Assembly: GCA_018813065.1 (NCBI GenBank)
Contig: JAHJCH010000034.1
Span: forward strand, 1-52,093
Length of the DNA stretch: 52,093 nucleotides
Origin: Myxococcota bacterium
Lineage (GTDB): Bacteria; Myxococcota_A; Bradymonadia; UBA7976; UBA1532
Direction: 5' to 3'
A program made the translations under genes and the position numbers. Below the pieces are notes generated by a model, which was not told where the DNA came from, did no database searches, and worked only from the letters and a program-made list of their open reading frames with translations. Shown piece after piece: positions 34,780 through 42,592 of this stretch; position 1 is the stretch's first letter, and each line of letters starts with the position of its first letter.

Positions 34780-37290
34780 TCAGAGGGGCGTCGAGGCGCC
34801 GATGCGCAGGCAGCTGGACACCTCAAGGGCCTCGCTTAAGAGGCGCGCGTCCTGATCATCGCGCTCGGCGGCCTCAAGCAGCGCCTCGAAGCCGCGCAGC
34901 AGCGCCCTATCAGCCTCGCCTTGGCCCCAGGCCGCCGCCGCCGCCAGCCGACGGCGCGCCGACGCGGGCGAGCCCTGCGTCACATCCTCAGCGGCGCGGC
35001 GCAGGGCCTCGGCGAGCTGAAAGCCCCCCCGGTTACGGGCCACGACCCGCTGGGCCTGGGCGCGGGGGCGGGGCAGGGGGCTGAGGCTGACGCGGGTATG
35101 GGCTTGAGCGTTACGCAGCCGCACCATGTCCTTAAACTCCACGCTGACATCAGCGACGGCGCCGGGCCGCTCCACCCACAGCTCCACCAAGATGACGTGG
35201 GTGTCGCCCCCATAGAAGTAGGGGATGACGGTCTGGATACCATCGGAGTCCTCGCCGCGATCCGCCTCCACGCCCATGCTGATGCTGAGGCTGCGATCCG
35301 TGGCGACCTCCCGCGCCTTGACCGCCGTGACCTCCTTGGCCTCCAGCACGCGGCTGCCGATCACCTGGATGGCCTCGACGCCGGGCTCCAGGCGGATGTT
35401 GAGCCGCAGCAGGCGGGCGATCACCTTGGAGAAGCTGCTCAGCTCCGCCTCGATGAGCGCCTCCACGGCGCGGCCCCCCTCCGCGCCGTGAAGATTACCG
35501 TGGCCCGCGTCGGCCACGCGCCACCAGGCGCTCTTGGGGGCGGGGGCCAGATCAATGACCGAGGTGACGACGCCTTGGAGGCCGAGGCGACGGGCCGCCG
35601 CCTCCGCCAACGTGGCCCGCGTCCCATCATCGCCGCGCACCAACATCAAGAGGATCTGCGAGCCGGGGACCCGCGCCCCAGGATCAGCCGCCGCCTGGAG
35701 CTGACGCTCAGCGTCCGCCAAGGCCAGGGCAAAGCCCTGTTGACTGGGGGCGGGGCGAGGGGCCTCTAGGCTGCGGGCCAGACGCCCCCGCAGATCGTCC
35801 GTGGCGCTGAGGGGGCTGAGGCGCTGAGGCGGCGCGCCGCTGAGGGTGATCCCCAGGCGATCTTGAGGCCCGAGCTGCTTAAGGAGCGCCTTGGCGGCGC
35901 GCGTCAGCTGCTCAGCCTGCCCGTCATCAGAGAGATCGACGAGGAGGAGCAGATCCAGCGGTGGGCGGCGCCAGCCATACCGCTGGCTGCCCTGAAGGCC
36001 CACCTGGAGGATCACCCGGCTGGGCTGATCGAGGTAGGGCTGATCGAGCTGGGCGTGGAGCGCCAAGCCCGCGTCCATGGGATCATCGAGCGCCTGAACT
36101 TGGAGCTGGGCCAGCCGATAAGGGCGCGCCCAGCTCAGCGCGTTAAAGCCTTGATCCAGGCGCCGCAGGCGCTCGGCGTAGGCCGCGTTGCCGCCGAGGT
36201 AGGTGTTCTCAAAGTAAAAGACGCGCGGCAAGAGCTTGTCCGGCTTGACGTAGCGCCCCTGCGCCGCCTCCGTCGGCGGCTTTAAGGCGGCCCTTGACGT
36301 CTCGGGCTCATCAACGGGCTCGGCGTCAGCGAGCCGCGGCTGATTGGACTCAAAGACGAAGGGGTAGTTGACCACCACGACGCCGCCGCCCTTGGGCGCG
36401 GGGAAGCGCCAGCGCCTCACCCGGTTGACGATGCAGGCCTCCACCTCCGCGCTGTTGAGCGTGCTGTGGGGGATCTGCGCGGTGGCGACGTCCCCATTGG
36501 CGGTGATGACGAACTTGACGGTGATCTTGCCGTTTAAGCCGCGCTGCTTCATCAGGGCGCGCTCATAGCAGTAGCGATACTCATTGCGGTGTTGGCGGAT
36601 TACGCGCTGGATCACCGCCTTGTCGAGGGCGCCACGCACCTCGGCGCGCCCCGCGCGGATCTTGGGGGCCGTGGCGCTGCGCTCACCCAGGCGCGCCGGG
36701 CCACGGCCATAGCCCGCGCCGCCGCGCCCCGCCACGCCGATGTTGCCGATCCCGATGCCCTCATGAACGCCGCCGCCACCTAAGCCGACGCCCGAGAGGC
36801 CCAGGCCCCCAAAGCCGCTGGCCGCGCCGATCTTCGCGCCGCTGGCCGCGCCGGTTTCTTTCTGCTGCTCCTCAGATGCCTTCTCCTCAGATGCCTTCTT
36901 CCCAGATTCAACGCCGCTGAGATCATCCCCAAACAGCTCGGCCAAAGCCGACGGGCCGATCTTGTCCTTGAGCTTGCCGCCCGAGGGTTGAGCGGGGGCG
37001 CGTCGCCTCACCTTGGCGGGGTGGGGCGCCTTCTCTTCGTCATACAGGCTCAAGAGCCCATCGGCGATGACGGGCGCCGCCCCATTGCCCATGACGCCCT
37101 CCTCACCCCGCGCGCGTTGAACACGCGGCGCGCCGGGCGCCCTCGACGGGCCAGGGCTCGGCTCGGTGGTCATCACCGGCGGCTCTCCTCGCGCATCGAG
37201 CTTAACGTCCGCGCAGCCCACCACGCTGAGGAGCAGCAGGAGGGGCATTTGGGGCGTTCTTGTCCAATGAAGCCAGCGTAAAGCGCGCAT
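34780..37290 (-). CDS. AgmX/PglI-type lipoprotein with VWA-like domain
   Basis: 836 residues; ATG at 37290 with GGAGGAGAG upstream. Signal peptide with lipobox V-V-G-C (Cys 26). A low-complexity Gly/Ala/Lys/Glu region runs to about 200. The AgmX/PglI-TonB-like domain (about 210-320) has the Y-R-Y-C-Y-E-R-A-L motif and G-K-I-T-V-K-F-V-I. A VWA-like domain follows (about 425-610: D-L-L-L-L-V-D-L-S-D-D-G), then a beta region and a helical tail. Related proteins act in gliding or envelope machinery in myxobacteria; the VWA combination suggests a periplasmic scaffold. Function inferred only. Confidence 0.75.
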   Translation of the reverse strand: MRALRWLHWTRTPQMPLLLLLSVVGCADVKLDARGEPPVMTTEPSPGPSRAPGAPRVQRARGEEGVMGNGAAPVIADGLLSLYDEEKAPHPAKVRRRAPAQPSGGKLKDKIGPSALAELFGDDLSGVESGKKASEEKASEEQQKETGAASGAKIGAASGFGGLGLSGVGLGGGGVHEGIGIGNIGVAGRGGAGYGRGPARLGERSATAPKIRAGRAEVRGALDKAVIQRVIRQHRNEYRYCYERALMKQRGLNGKITVKFVITANGDVATAQIPHSTLNSAEVEACIVNRVRRWRFPAPKGGGVVVVNYPFVFESNQPRLADAEPVDEPETSRAALKPPTEAAQGRYVKPDKLLPRVFYFENTYLGGNAAYAERLRRLDQGFNALSWARPYRLAQLQVQALDDPMDAGLALHAQLDQPYLDQPSRVILQVGLQGSQRYGWRRPPLDLLLLVDLSDDGQAEQLTRAAKALLKQLGPQDRLGITLSGAPPQRLSPLSATDDLRGRLARSLEAPRPAPSQQGFALALADAERQLQAAADPGARVPGSQILLMLVRGDDGTRATLAEAAARRLGLQGVVTSVIDLAPAPKSAWWRVADAGHGNLHGAEGGRAVEALIEAELSSFSKVIARLLRLNIRLEPGVEAIQVIGSRVLEAKEVTAVKAREVATDRSLSISMGVEADRGEDSDGIQTVIPYFYGGDTHVILVELWVERPGAVADVSVEFKDMVRLRNAQAHTRVSLSPLPRPRAQAQRVVARNRGGFQLAEALRRAAEDVTQGSPASARRRLAAAAAWGQGEADRALLRGFEALLEAAERDDQDARLLSEALEVSSCLRIGASTPL

Positions 37291-37468
37291 CTCTCCTCCT
37301 GATTCCTGATAAAAACACCTCAGGATATCCCCTTGAGCGCCGCGCCGTTGTGATATTTGAGCGGGCGGGACATCTGTTATCGAAAAAACAAAGATTACGA
37401 TGACTTAACCTTGAAAATACCCTGCATCCAAGTGACAATCGTTCGCTTTTTTATTGGAGGGTGTCGAG

Positions 37469-40210
37469 ATGCGTTGGCTGATCCTATCCACGGTGGCCTT
37501 GAGCTTGATCCTGGGCTGCGATGACGGCGACGAGGCCAGCCCCGCCCAGGCCGACATGGGCCTTGGCGGCGGCGGCGGCGAGGCGGGGGGCGAGGATGTC
37601 GATCCCGAGGGGCTGCCCTGCGTGGGCAAGTGTGACTGGATCGGCGAGGCGCCCATTGAGTCGCGCTACGTCGTCGATCTGGATGTGGTCAATCAGATTT
37701 GGCCGGGCGCGCAGCCCGTCACCCATGTCGATCAGCTCTTCTCGGTGTTGATCAACCTGCCCACAGGCCAAGTCTTGCGGGCCGCCAGCCACCTCTTCGG
37801 CGCGCCCGTCAACGTCATCCCCTACCACGACGAGGACGGCGAGCAGGTCATCGACGCCGCCGGCCAGCCCGTCATCCAGGGCGACGCCGAGCTGTCGATC
37901 TTCTTCCCGCCGGGCAGCATCGGCTACGCCATCAAGCACCACCGCCCCGCCCACCGCGTGCTGGACTTCGGCGCCCTCGCCCAAGGCGCGGGCGCCGACG
38001 CGCTCAAGGAGGACATGAAGCTCCAAGACACGCACATCGAGCTGGTGGTGGGCGTCGAGCGGCCCCTGGGCGATCAGCAAGTCAACGGCGTCATCACGCT
38101 CAACAACCCCCAGAACTACCAGCGGGGGCGCTTTGGCTCCGCCGACTACCCCATGATCTTCGTCCGCCCCGCCTTCCCCGACTACCTGGAGGACGTCAGC
38201 CTCCACCTCGCCTTCGAGGACAACATCCGCACCATGATGTTGGCCTTCAACGCCGTCTCCACCTTCCCCGGCGACTATAACGGCGGCGATCCCCTCGCCG
38301 CCTGGAGCCCGGGCTTGGTGCGCGAGCACACCCGCCAGATGGTGCTGGCCGTGGCGGGCGAGGGTCCGGCCCAGGCCGACGCCGTCGCCTTCTTCCAGAG
38401 CCAAGCGCACATGATCTACTGCGCGGAGCTGGGCCACGTGGCCACCAGCGCGGGCCTCTTGGTGCCCATCAACCGCGCGGGGCTGGTCGAGAGCGGGCTG
38501 ATCAGCGAGGCGACCTATCAGCGGTTTATCGACATCCTCACGGCCCATAACGACGGGCTGCGCACGCCGCTGACCGAGCGCAATGACAACAGCTACGCCC
38601 AGTACGTCAAGGCCGCCATCGCGCCCGAGGATCTCAGGCCGCTGCCCACCTACGCGGGCGCCGCCCAGGCCGATGAGGAGGCGCGCTTGGCCTTCCGGCC
38701 GCTGACCATGCCCGAGATCGTCGAGGGCTTCCTCAAGACCCACATCCCCCGCAATGACGCGCGCTTGGGCGGCGAGCAGCTGGCCCCCGTGCAGGGCGCG
38801 GTGCTCCAGGCCCTCAAGCCCGGCTTGATGGAGGCGATGGGCATGGACGACAGCCTCTACGTCAGCATGGTCGATCGCGCCACCGCCGAGGTGCAGGCGC
38901 TGGAGGAGGATCTGCTGGAGCCTGAGCTGAGCGAGATCACCCGAGGGATCTTGCGCGAGCAAGCCCAGGCCGCCCGCGCGCGGCAGGCCGAGGCCAAGGC
39001 CCAGCTTGAGGTGGTGCGCGCCAAGCGCGCGGCCATCGACGGCTTCTACAATCAGCTCGTGGCGCTGGTGGCCACGCCCCATGAGAGCTACGAGGCGTTC
39101 CGCGCCGCCTTAGCCCCCTTGATGACCCAAGCGCGGGGCATCGCCGGGCCGCGTGATGACAGCGGCGCGGGCTTGTTCGTGCCCCCCAGCGCCCTGCACC
39201 TCGTCGCCCAGCGCAGCTGCGACGGCGACGACCGCTGCGGCGGCCTGATCGGCCTCAACTATGTGGGCCACGGCTTTCATATGTCCGCCGTGCGCCTCGT
39301 CGAGCCGCCGCCGCCGCCGCCGCCCGTCGCCATCGTCACGCTCACCCAGGTCATGCCCCGCCCGGGCGCCGACTACAACGGCGATGGTGTCTTTGATCCG
39401 CGCCAAGACGAGTACGCGGTGCTGCACAACATGGGCACGGGCGCCCAGGATCTCACGGGCTGGAGCCTCAGCGATGACGTCAAGACCCGCCATGAGTTCG
39501 ACGGCGTGACCCTCCAGCCCGGCGAGATGATCTTCATCTTTGGCGGCGCGGTGGAGGGCTTTACGTTGAGCAACGACGTCATCAGCCGGGGCCTGGGCCT
39601 CAACGACACCGGCGACGCGCTGACGTTATGGGACGCCAACGGCCAACCCCAAGGGCGGCTGGCGTGGCCGCGCGTCGCCGTTGATCAGCTGATCACCCAG
39701 GCCGACATCTGCGCCGAGGGCCAGCAGCAGATCGCGGCCTGCGGCGTGGAGGGCGTGCAGCGTCGGGGCTGCGCCAACGGCCTCTGGGGGGCCTGGGGCG
39801 CGTGCGTGGAGGCGGCCTCGCTGCTGGACGCCTGCGCCGAGGTCGGCGCGCCCGCGCCCTTGATGGCGGGCGAATATGTCATCGACAACACGCCGATGGG
39901 CAACCGCTACCCCGCCAGCTGCGGCATGGGCGCCCAGGGCGGCGAGGTGGCCTTGGCCTTCACCGCCAGCCACAGCGGGCGGGCCCACTTGAGGACGATC
40001 AACACCACGCTGGACACCGTGCTCCACCTGCGCCGGGGCGCCTGCGCCGAGGGCGAGGAGATCGCCTGCAACGATGACATCGACGGCGTCCTCCAGTCGG
40101 GGTTGTCGGTGGAGCTGGTTGAGGGCGAGGTCTACCACCTGTTTATCGACACCTACAGCATCAACCACGTCGGCCCCATCACCCTCACCGTGGCCTTCGA
40201 CGCCGAGTGA
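37469..40210 (+). CDS. Large lipoprotein with lamin-tail domain
   Basis: About 913 residues from the ATG at 37469 (GGAGG upstream). Lipobox L-I-L-G-C (Cys about 17), short Gly linker, then a long domain I do not recognise (about 50-610) with a helical Ala/Glu/Arg part near 480-530. Next comes Pro8 and a lamin-tail-type beta sandwich (about 620-740: Y-A-V-L-H-N-M-G and L-T-G-W-S-L-S-D). The last 110 residues look like a PPC-type bacterial pre-peptidase domain (T-I-N-T-T-L-D-T-V-L-H-L-R). Likely surface exposed. Its stop overlaps the next start (GTGA). Confidence 0.75.
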   Translation: MRWLILSTVALSLILGCDDGDEASPAQADMGLGGGGGEAGGEDVDPEGLPCVGKCDWIGEAPIESRYVVDLDVVNQIWPGAQPVTHVDQLFSVLINLPTGQVLRAASHLFGAPVNVIPYHDEDGEQVIDAAGQPVIQGDAELSIFFPPGSIGYAIKHHRPAHRVLDFGALAQGAGADALKEDMKLQDTHIELVVGVERPLGDQQVNGVITLNNPQNYQRGRFGSADYPMIFVRPAFPDYLEDVSLHLAFEDNIRTMMLAFNAVSTFPGDYNGGDPLAAWSPGLVREHTRQMVLAVAGEGPAQADAVAFFQSQAHMIYCAELGHVATSAGLLVPINRAGLVESGLISEATYQRFIDILTAHNDGLRTPLTERNDNSYAQYVKAAIAPEDLRPLPTYAGAAQADEEARLAFRPLTMPEIVEGFLKTHIPRNDARLGGEQLAPVQGAVLQALKPGLMEAMGMDDSLYVSMVDRATAEVQALEEDLLEPELSEITRGILREQAQAARARQAEAKAQLEVVRAKRAAIDGFYNQLVALVATPHESYEAFRAALAPLMTQARGIAGPRDDSGAGLFVPPSALHLVAQRSCDGDDRCGGLIGLNYVGHGFHMSAVRLVEPPPPPPPVAIVTLTQVMPRPGADYNGDGVFDPRQDEYAVLHNMGTGAQDLTGWSLSDDVKTRHEFDGVTLQPGEMIFIFGGAVEGFTLSNDVISRGLGLNDTGDALTLWDANGQPQGRLAWPRVAVDQLITQADICAEGQQQIAACGVEGVQRRGCANGLWGAWGACVEAASLLDACAEVGAPAPLMAGEYVIDNTPMGNRYPASCGMGAQGGEVALAFTASHSGRAHLRTINTTLDTVLHLRRGACAEGEEIACNDDIDGVLQSGLSVELVEGEVYHLFIDTYSINHVGPITLTVAFDAE

Positions 40211-41583
40211 GCCTGCCCCGCCTCCTCACGCTCCTGGCGCTCCTCGCCAGCCCCCCGGCCTCCGCGCTCAAGCTGATCGAGGCCCAGACCTGCGGGGCGG
40301 TGATCCACAAGCGCCCCCAAGACCTCCGTGATCGTTTTCAGATCGGCCAAGGCAAGGTCTGGGTGTTTATCCGCCTGGAGAGCCCCGATGGCCCCAGTCG
40401 GCTGCGCGTCGTCTGGCGTCATTTAGGCAAGAACCGAGGGGAGATCGCGCTCAAGGTCGGCCAGAGCAGCCATTGGCGCACCTGGACCCGGCGGGGCCTG
40501 CGCGCGGGGGACGAGGGGGCGTGGCGGATCGAGCTGTTTGAGGGTGAGGCCCTCTTGGGGCAGCTTGAGTTTCACGTCGAAGCCTCGGCGCCCGGCCCCG
40601 ATGAAAAAAAAACAACCGGTGTCCCCTTGGTGCCCGGCCCCGATGAAAAAAAAACAACCGGTGTCCCCTTGGTGCCCGGCCCCGATGAAAAAAAAACAAC
40701 CGGCGCCCCCTCGGCGCCCGGCCCTGATGAAAAAAAAACAATCGGCGACCCCTCTGCACAAAACACACGTCAAGATCAAGCGCCCGCCGCCTGCCAGCTG
40801 CTCCTTAACCTGCGCACCCGCGCCCTCGGCCATGAGGACCGCTACCGTGTCGCCTGGATCGAGATCGGCCCGTCACGCCGCGTGGCGAGCGCGCCGGGGC
40901 TGGTCGTGCGCGACGGCCAGCGGCTCTACACGCTGCGGATGCTGCGGCGCGCCTCCGTGGCCCAAGGGGCGTACGGCCCCAGCGAGCGCTCCTGGGACGC
41001 GCTCTTGGGGCTGGGCGAGGGCGACGTGGCCCCCCAGCTGTGGCATGGCTACCCCGCCACGCTGCCGCCCCCCCAGGCCGCCCAGCAGGGCATCCACAAT
41101 GAAGAGAACAACCACGTCGAGATCCTGGGCGTCCTTGGCCCCTACCTGGGCGTGGGCGTGACCCTCTCAGGCTATGCCCAGGGCGCGCGCTTCGAGCGTC
41201 ACCGCTTCGCGACGCTGCGCGGGGGGCGGGTCGTGGACGTGGCCCGCCTCTTCCTCCGCGATGATCCCGACGGGCGCCGCGTGGGCTTTGATCTGCGCGG
41301 CGGCGGCCTGCGCTTGCTGCGTCAAGGGGCCAAGGGGCCAGAGGCGCCGCGCTGGGCGCCCCCCAGCCACCTCCCGCCGCCGCCGCAGGCGGGGGTCTTT
41401 ATCAACGGCTGCGCGCGCGTCGTCGCCCGCGACGGGGTGATCTACGTCGCCTCGGCCCAAGGCGCCTTTGAGCCCCTGCCCTTGCCGCCGATCGCGCACC
41501 TCTTGGGCGTCACGCGCCCCCCCAAGGGCGGCTTTGACATCGAGGCGCATAAAAAACGCTGGGCCGCCCTCGGCGCGCCATAA
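40207..41583 (+). CDS. Secreted DUF2914-domain protein with slippage-prone repeat
   Basis: 458 residues; GTG start overlaps the upstream stop. Signal peptide of about 20 residues (A-S-A-L end). DUF2914-like domain about 45-130 (V-W-R-H-L-G-K-N, then W-R-I-E-L-F). Then four 14-residue repeats, P-G-P-D-E-K-K-T-T-G and four more, each with a run of nine A bases. The C-terminal part (about 190-458) has paired beta-strands, a possible metal site and N-N-H-V-E, but no family I know. Cotranscribed with the lamin-tail gene. Confidence 0.75.
   Translation: MSLPRLLTLLALLASPPASALKLIEAQTCGAVIHKRPQDLRDRFQIGQGKVWVFIRLESPDGPSRLRVVWRHLGKNRGEIALKVGQSSHWRTWTRRGLRAGDEGAWRIELFEGEALLGQLEFHVEASAPGPDEKKTTGVPLVPGPDEKKTTGVPLVPGPDEKKTTGAPSAPGPDEKKTIGDPSAQNTRQDQAPAACQLLLNLRTRALGHEDRYRVAWIEIGPSRRVASAPGLVVRDGQRLYTLRMLRRASVAQGAYGPSERSWDALLGLGEGDVAPQLWHGYPATLPPPQAAQQGIHNEENNHVEILGVLGPYLGVGVTLSGYAQGARFERHRFATLRGGRVVDVARLFLRDDPDGRRVGFDLRGGGLRLLRQGAKGPEAPRWAPPSHLPPPPQAGVFINGCARVVARDGVIYVASAQGAFEPLPLPPIAHLLGVTRPPKGGFDIEAHKKRWAALGAP
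40591..40758 (+). repeat. Four 42-bp coding repeats with A9 tracts
   Basis: Units begin at 40591, 40633, 40675 and 40717. The first two are identical apart from flanks; the last two diverge in their 3' half. Each contains GATGAAAAAAAAACAA, a nine-base A run in a strongly GC-rich gene. Gain or loss of one A would shift the frame and cut off the C-terminal 260 or so residues. Confidence 0.92.
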
Positions 41584-41584
41584 G

Positions 41585-42556
41585 ATGAGGACCAAAATGG
41601 ACACCACGCCTGCCCAACACCCCCTCCGCGTCGGCGTCTCCGCCTGCGTGATCGGTCAAGAGGTCCGCTTTAACGGCGGCCATAAGCTCAGCCACTTCGT
41701 CCGCGATATCCTCGGCCCCTGGGTCGAGTTCGTGCCCGTCTGCCCCGAGGTGGAGATCGGCATGAGCACGCCACGCCCTGCCCTGCGCTTGGTCCAGATC
41801 GGCGCGGCGCAACACATGATCGCCCCCGCCAGCGGCGCCGATTACACCGAGGCCATGCGCGCCTACGCCGCCGACAAGGTCGCCGCCCTCGCCCAGCTCG
41901 ATCTCTGCGGCTATATCCTTCAAAAAGGCTCGCCCAGCTGCGGGATGGCGCGCGTCAAGGTCTACCCAGAGGCCGGAGGGCGCCCCGATAAGGCGGGGCA
42001 GGGCCTCTTCGCCGAGGCGCTGATGCGCGCGCTGCCCCACCTCCCCGTTGAGGAGGATGGTCGCCTCCATGATCCCGATCTGCGCGAGAACTTCATCGAG
42101 CGGCTCTTCGCTTATCGGCGGCTGCGCGATCTCGCCAGCGGCCCTTGGCGGCTGCGCGATCTCATCGCCTTTCACAGCCGCGAGAAGTTCCTGCTCTTGG
42201 CCCATCACCGCCCCACCTATGAGGCCCTGGGGCGCTTGGTGGCCGAGGGCAAGGGGCAGCCCCCCGCGGCGCTGCTGGCGGCGTATGAGCGCGGCTTCTT
42301 GGATGGCCTGGCTGTGCTGGCAAACCGAGGCCGTCACACGGACACGCTTCAGCACCTGGCGGGCTTCCTCAAGCAGCGGCTTGATCCCGGGGATAAGGCG
42401 GAGCTGCACGCGCTGATTGATCGTTATCAAGCGGGCTTCCTGCCGCGCATCGCGCCGATCACGCTGCTGCGTCATCACATCCGCCGTCACCCCGATCTCA
42501 GCTACCTCGCCGCCCAGACTTATCTTGAGCCGCGCCCTCAAGAGATGGTCCTTTAG
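41585..42556 (+). CDS. DUF523-DUF1722 fusion protein (YbbK/YbgA type)
   Basis: About 323 residues; ATG at 41585 or 41597. The N-terminal DUF523 domain has V-G-V-S-A-C-V-I-G, V-C-P-E-V-E and K-G-S-P-S-C-G, the Cys residues that characterised relatives (thiouracil desulfidase TudS) use to hold an iron-sulfur cluster. The C-terminal DUF1722 (YbgA) domain has F-H-S-R-E-K-F-L-L-L-A-H and Y-L-x-P-x-P-x-E. Relatives act in sulfur removal from thiolated bases and tRNA stress, but the fusion's exact role is unknown. Confidence 0.88.
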   Translation: MRTKMDTTPAQHPLRVGVSACVIGQEVRFNGGHKLSHFVRDILGPWVEFVPVCPEVEIGMSTPRPALRLVQIGAAQHMIAPASGADYTEAMRAYAADKVAALAQLDLCGYILQKGSPSCGMARVKVYPEAGGRPDKAGQGLFAEALMRALPHLPVEEDGRLHDPDLRENFIERLFAYRRLRDLASGPWRLRDLIAFHSREKFLLLAHHRPTYEALGRLVAEGKGQPPAALLAAYERGFLDGLAVLANRGRHTDTLQHLAGFLKQRLDPGDKAELHALIDRYQAGFLPRIAPITLLRHHIRRHPDLSYLAAQTYLEPRPQEMVL

Positions 42557-42592
42557 AGCGCCGCGCCTCAATCGAGCGCGGATGGAGTCGTC

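Noticed and set aside
37484..39082. Minus-strand open frame of 532 residues
   Set aside because: Antisense to the lamin-tail lipoprotein; low-complexity His/Gly/Leu-rich protein with no motif.
40591..40758. Possible CRISPR array or IS end
   Set aside because: The repeats are contiguous, in frame and within a secreted protein gene.
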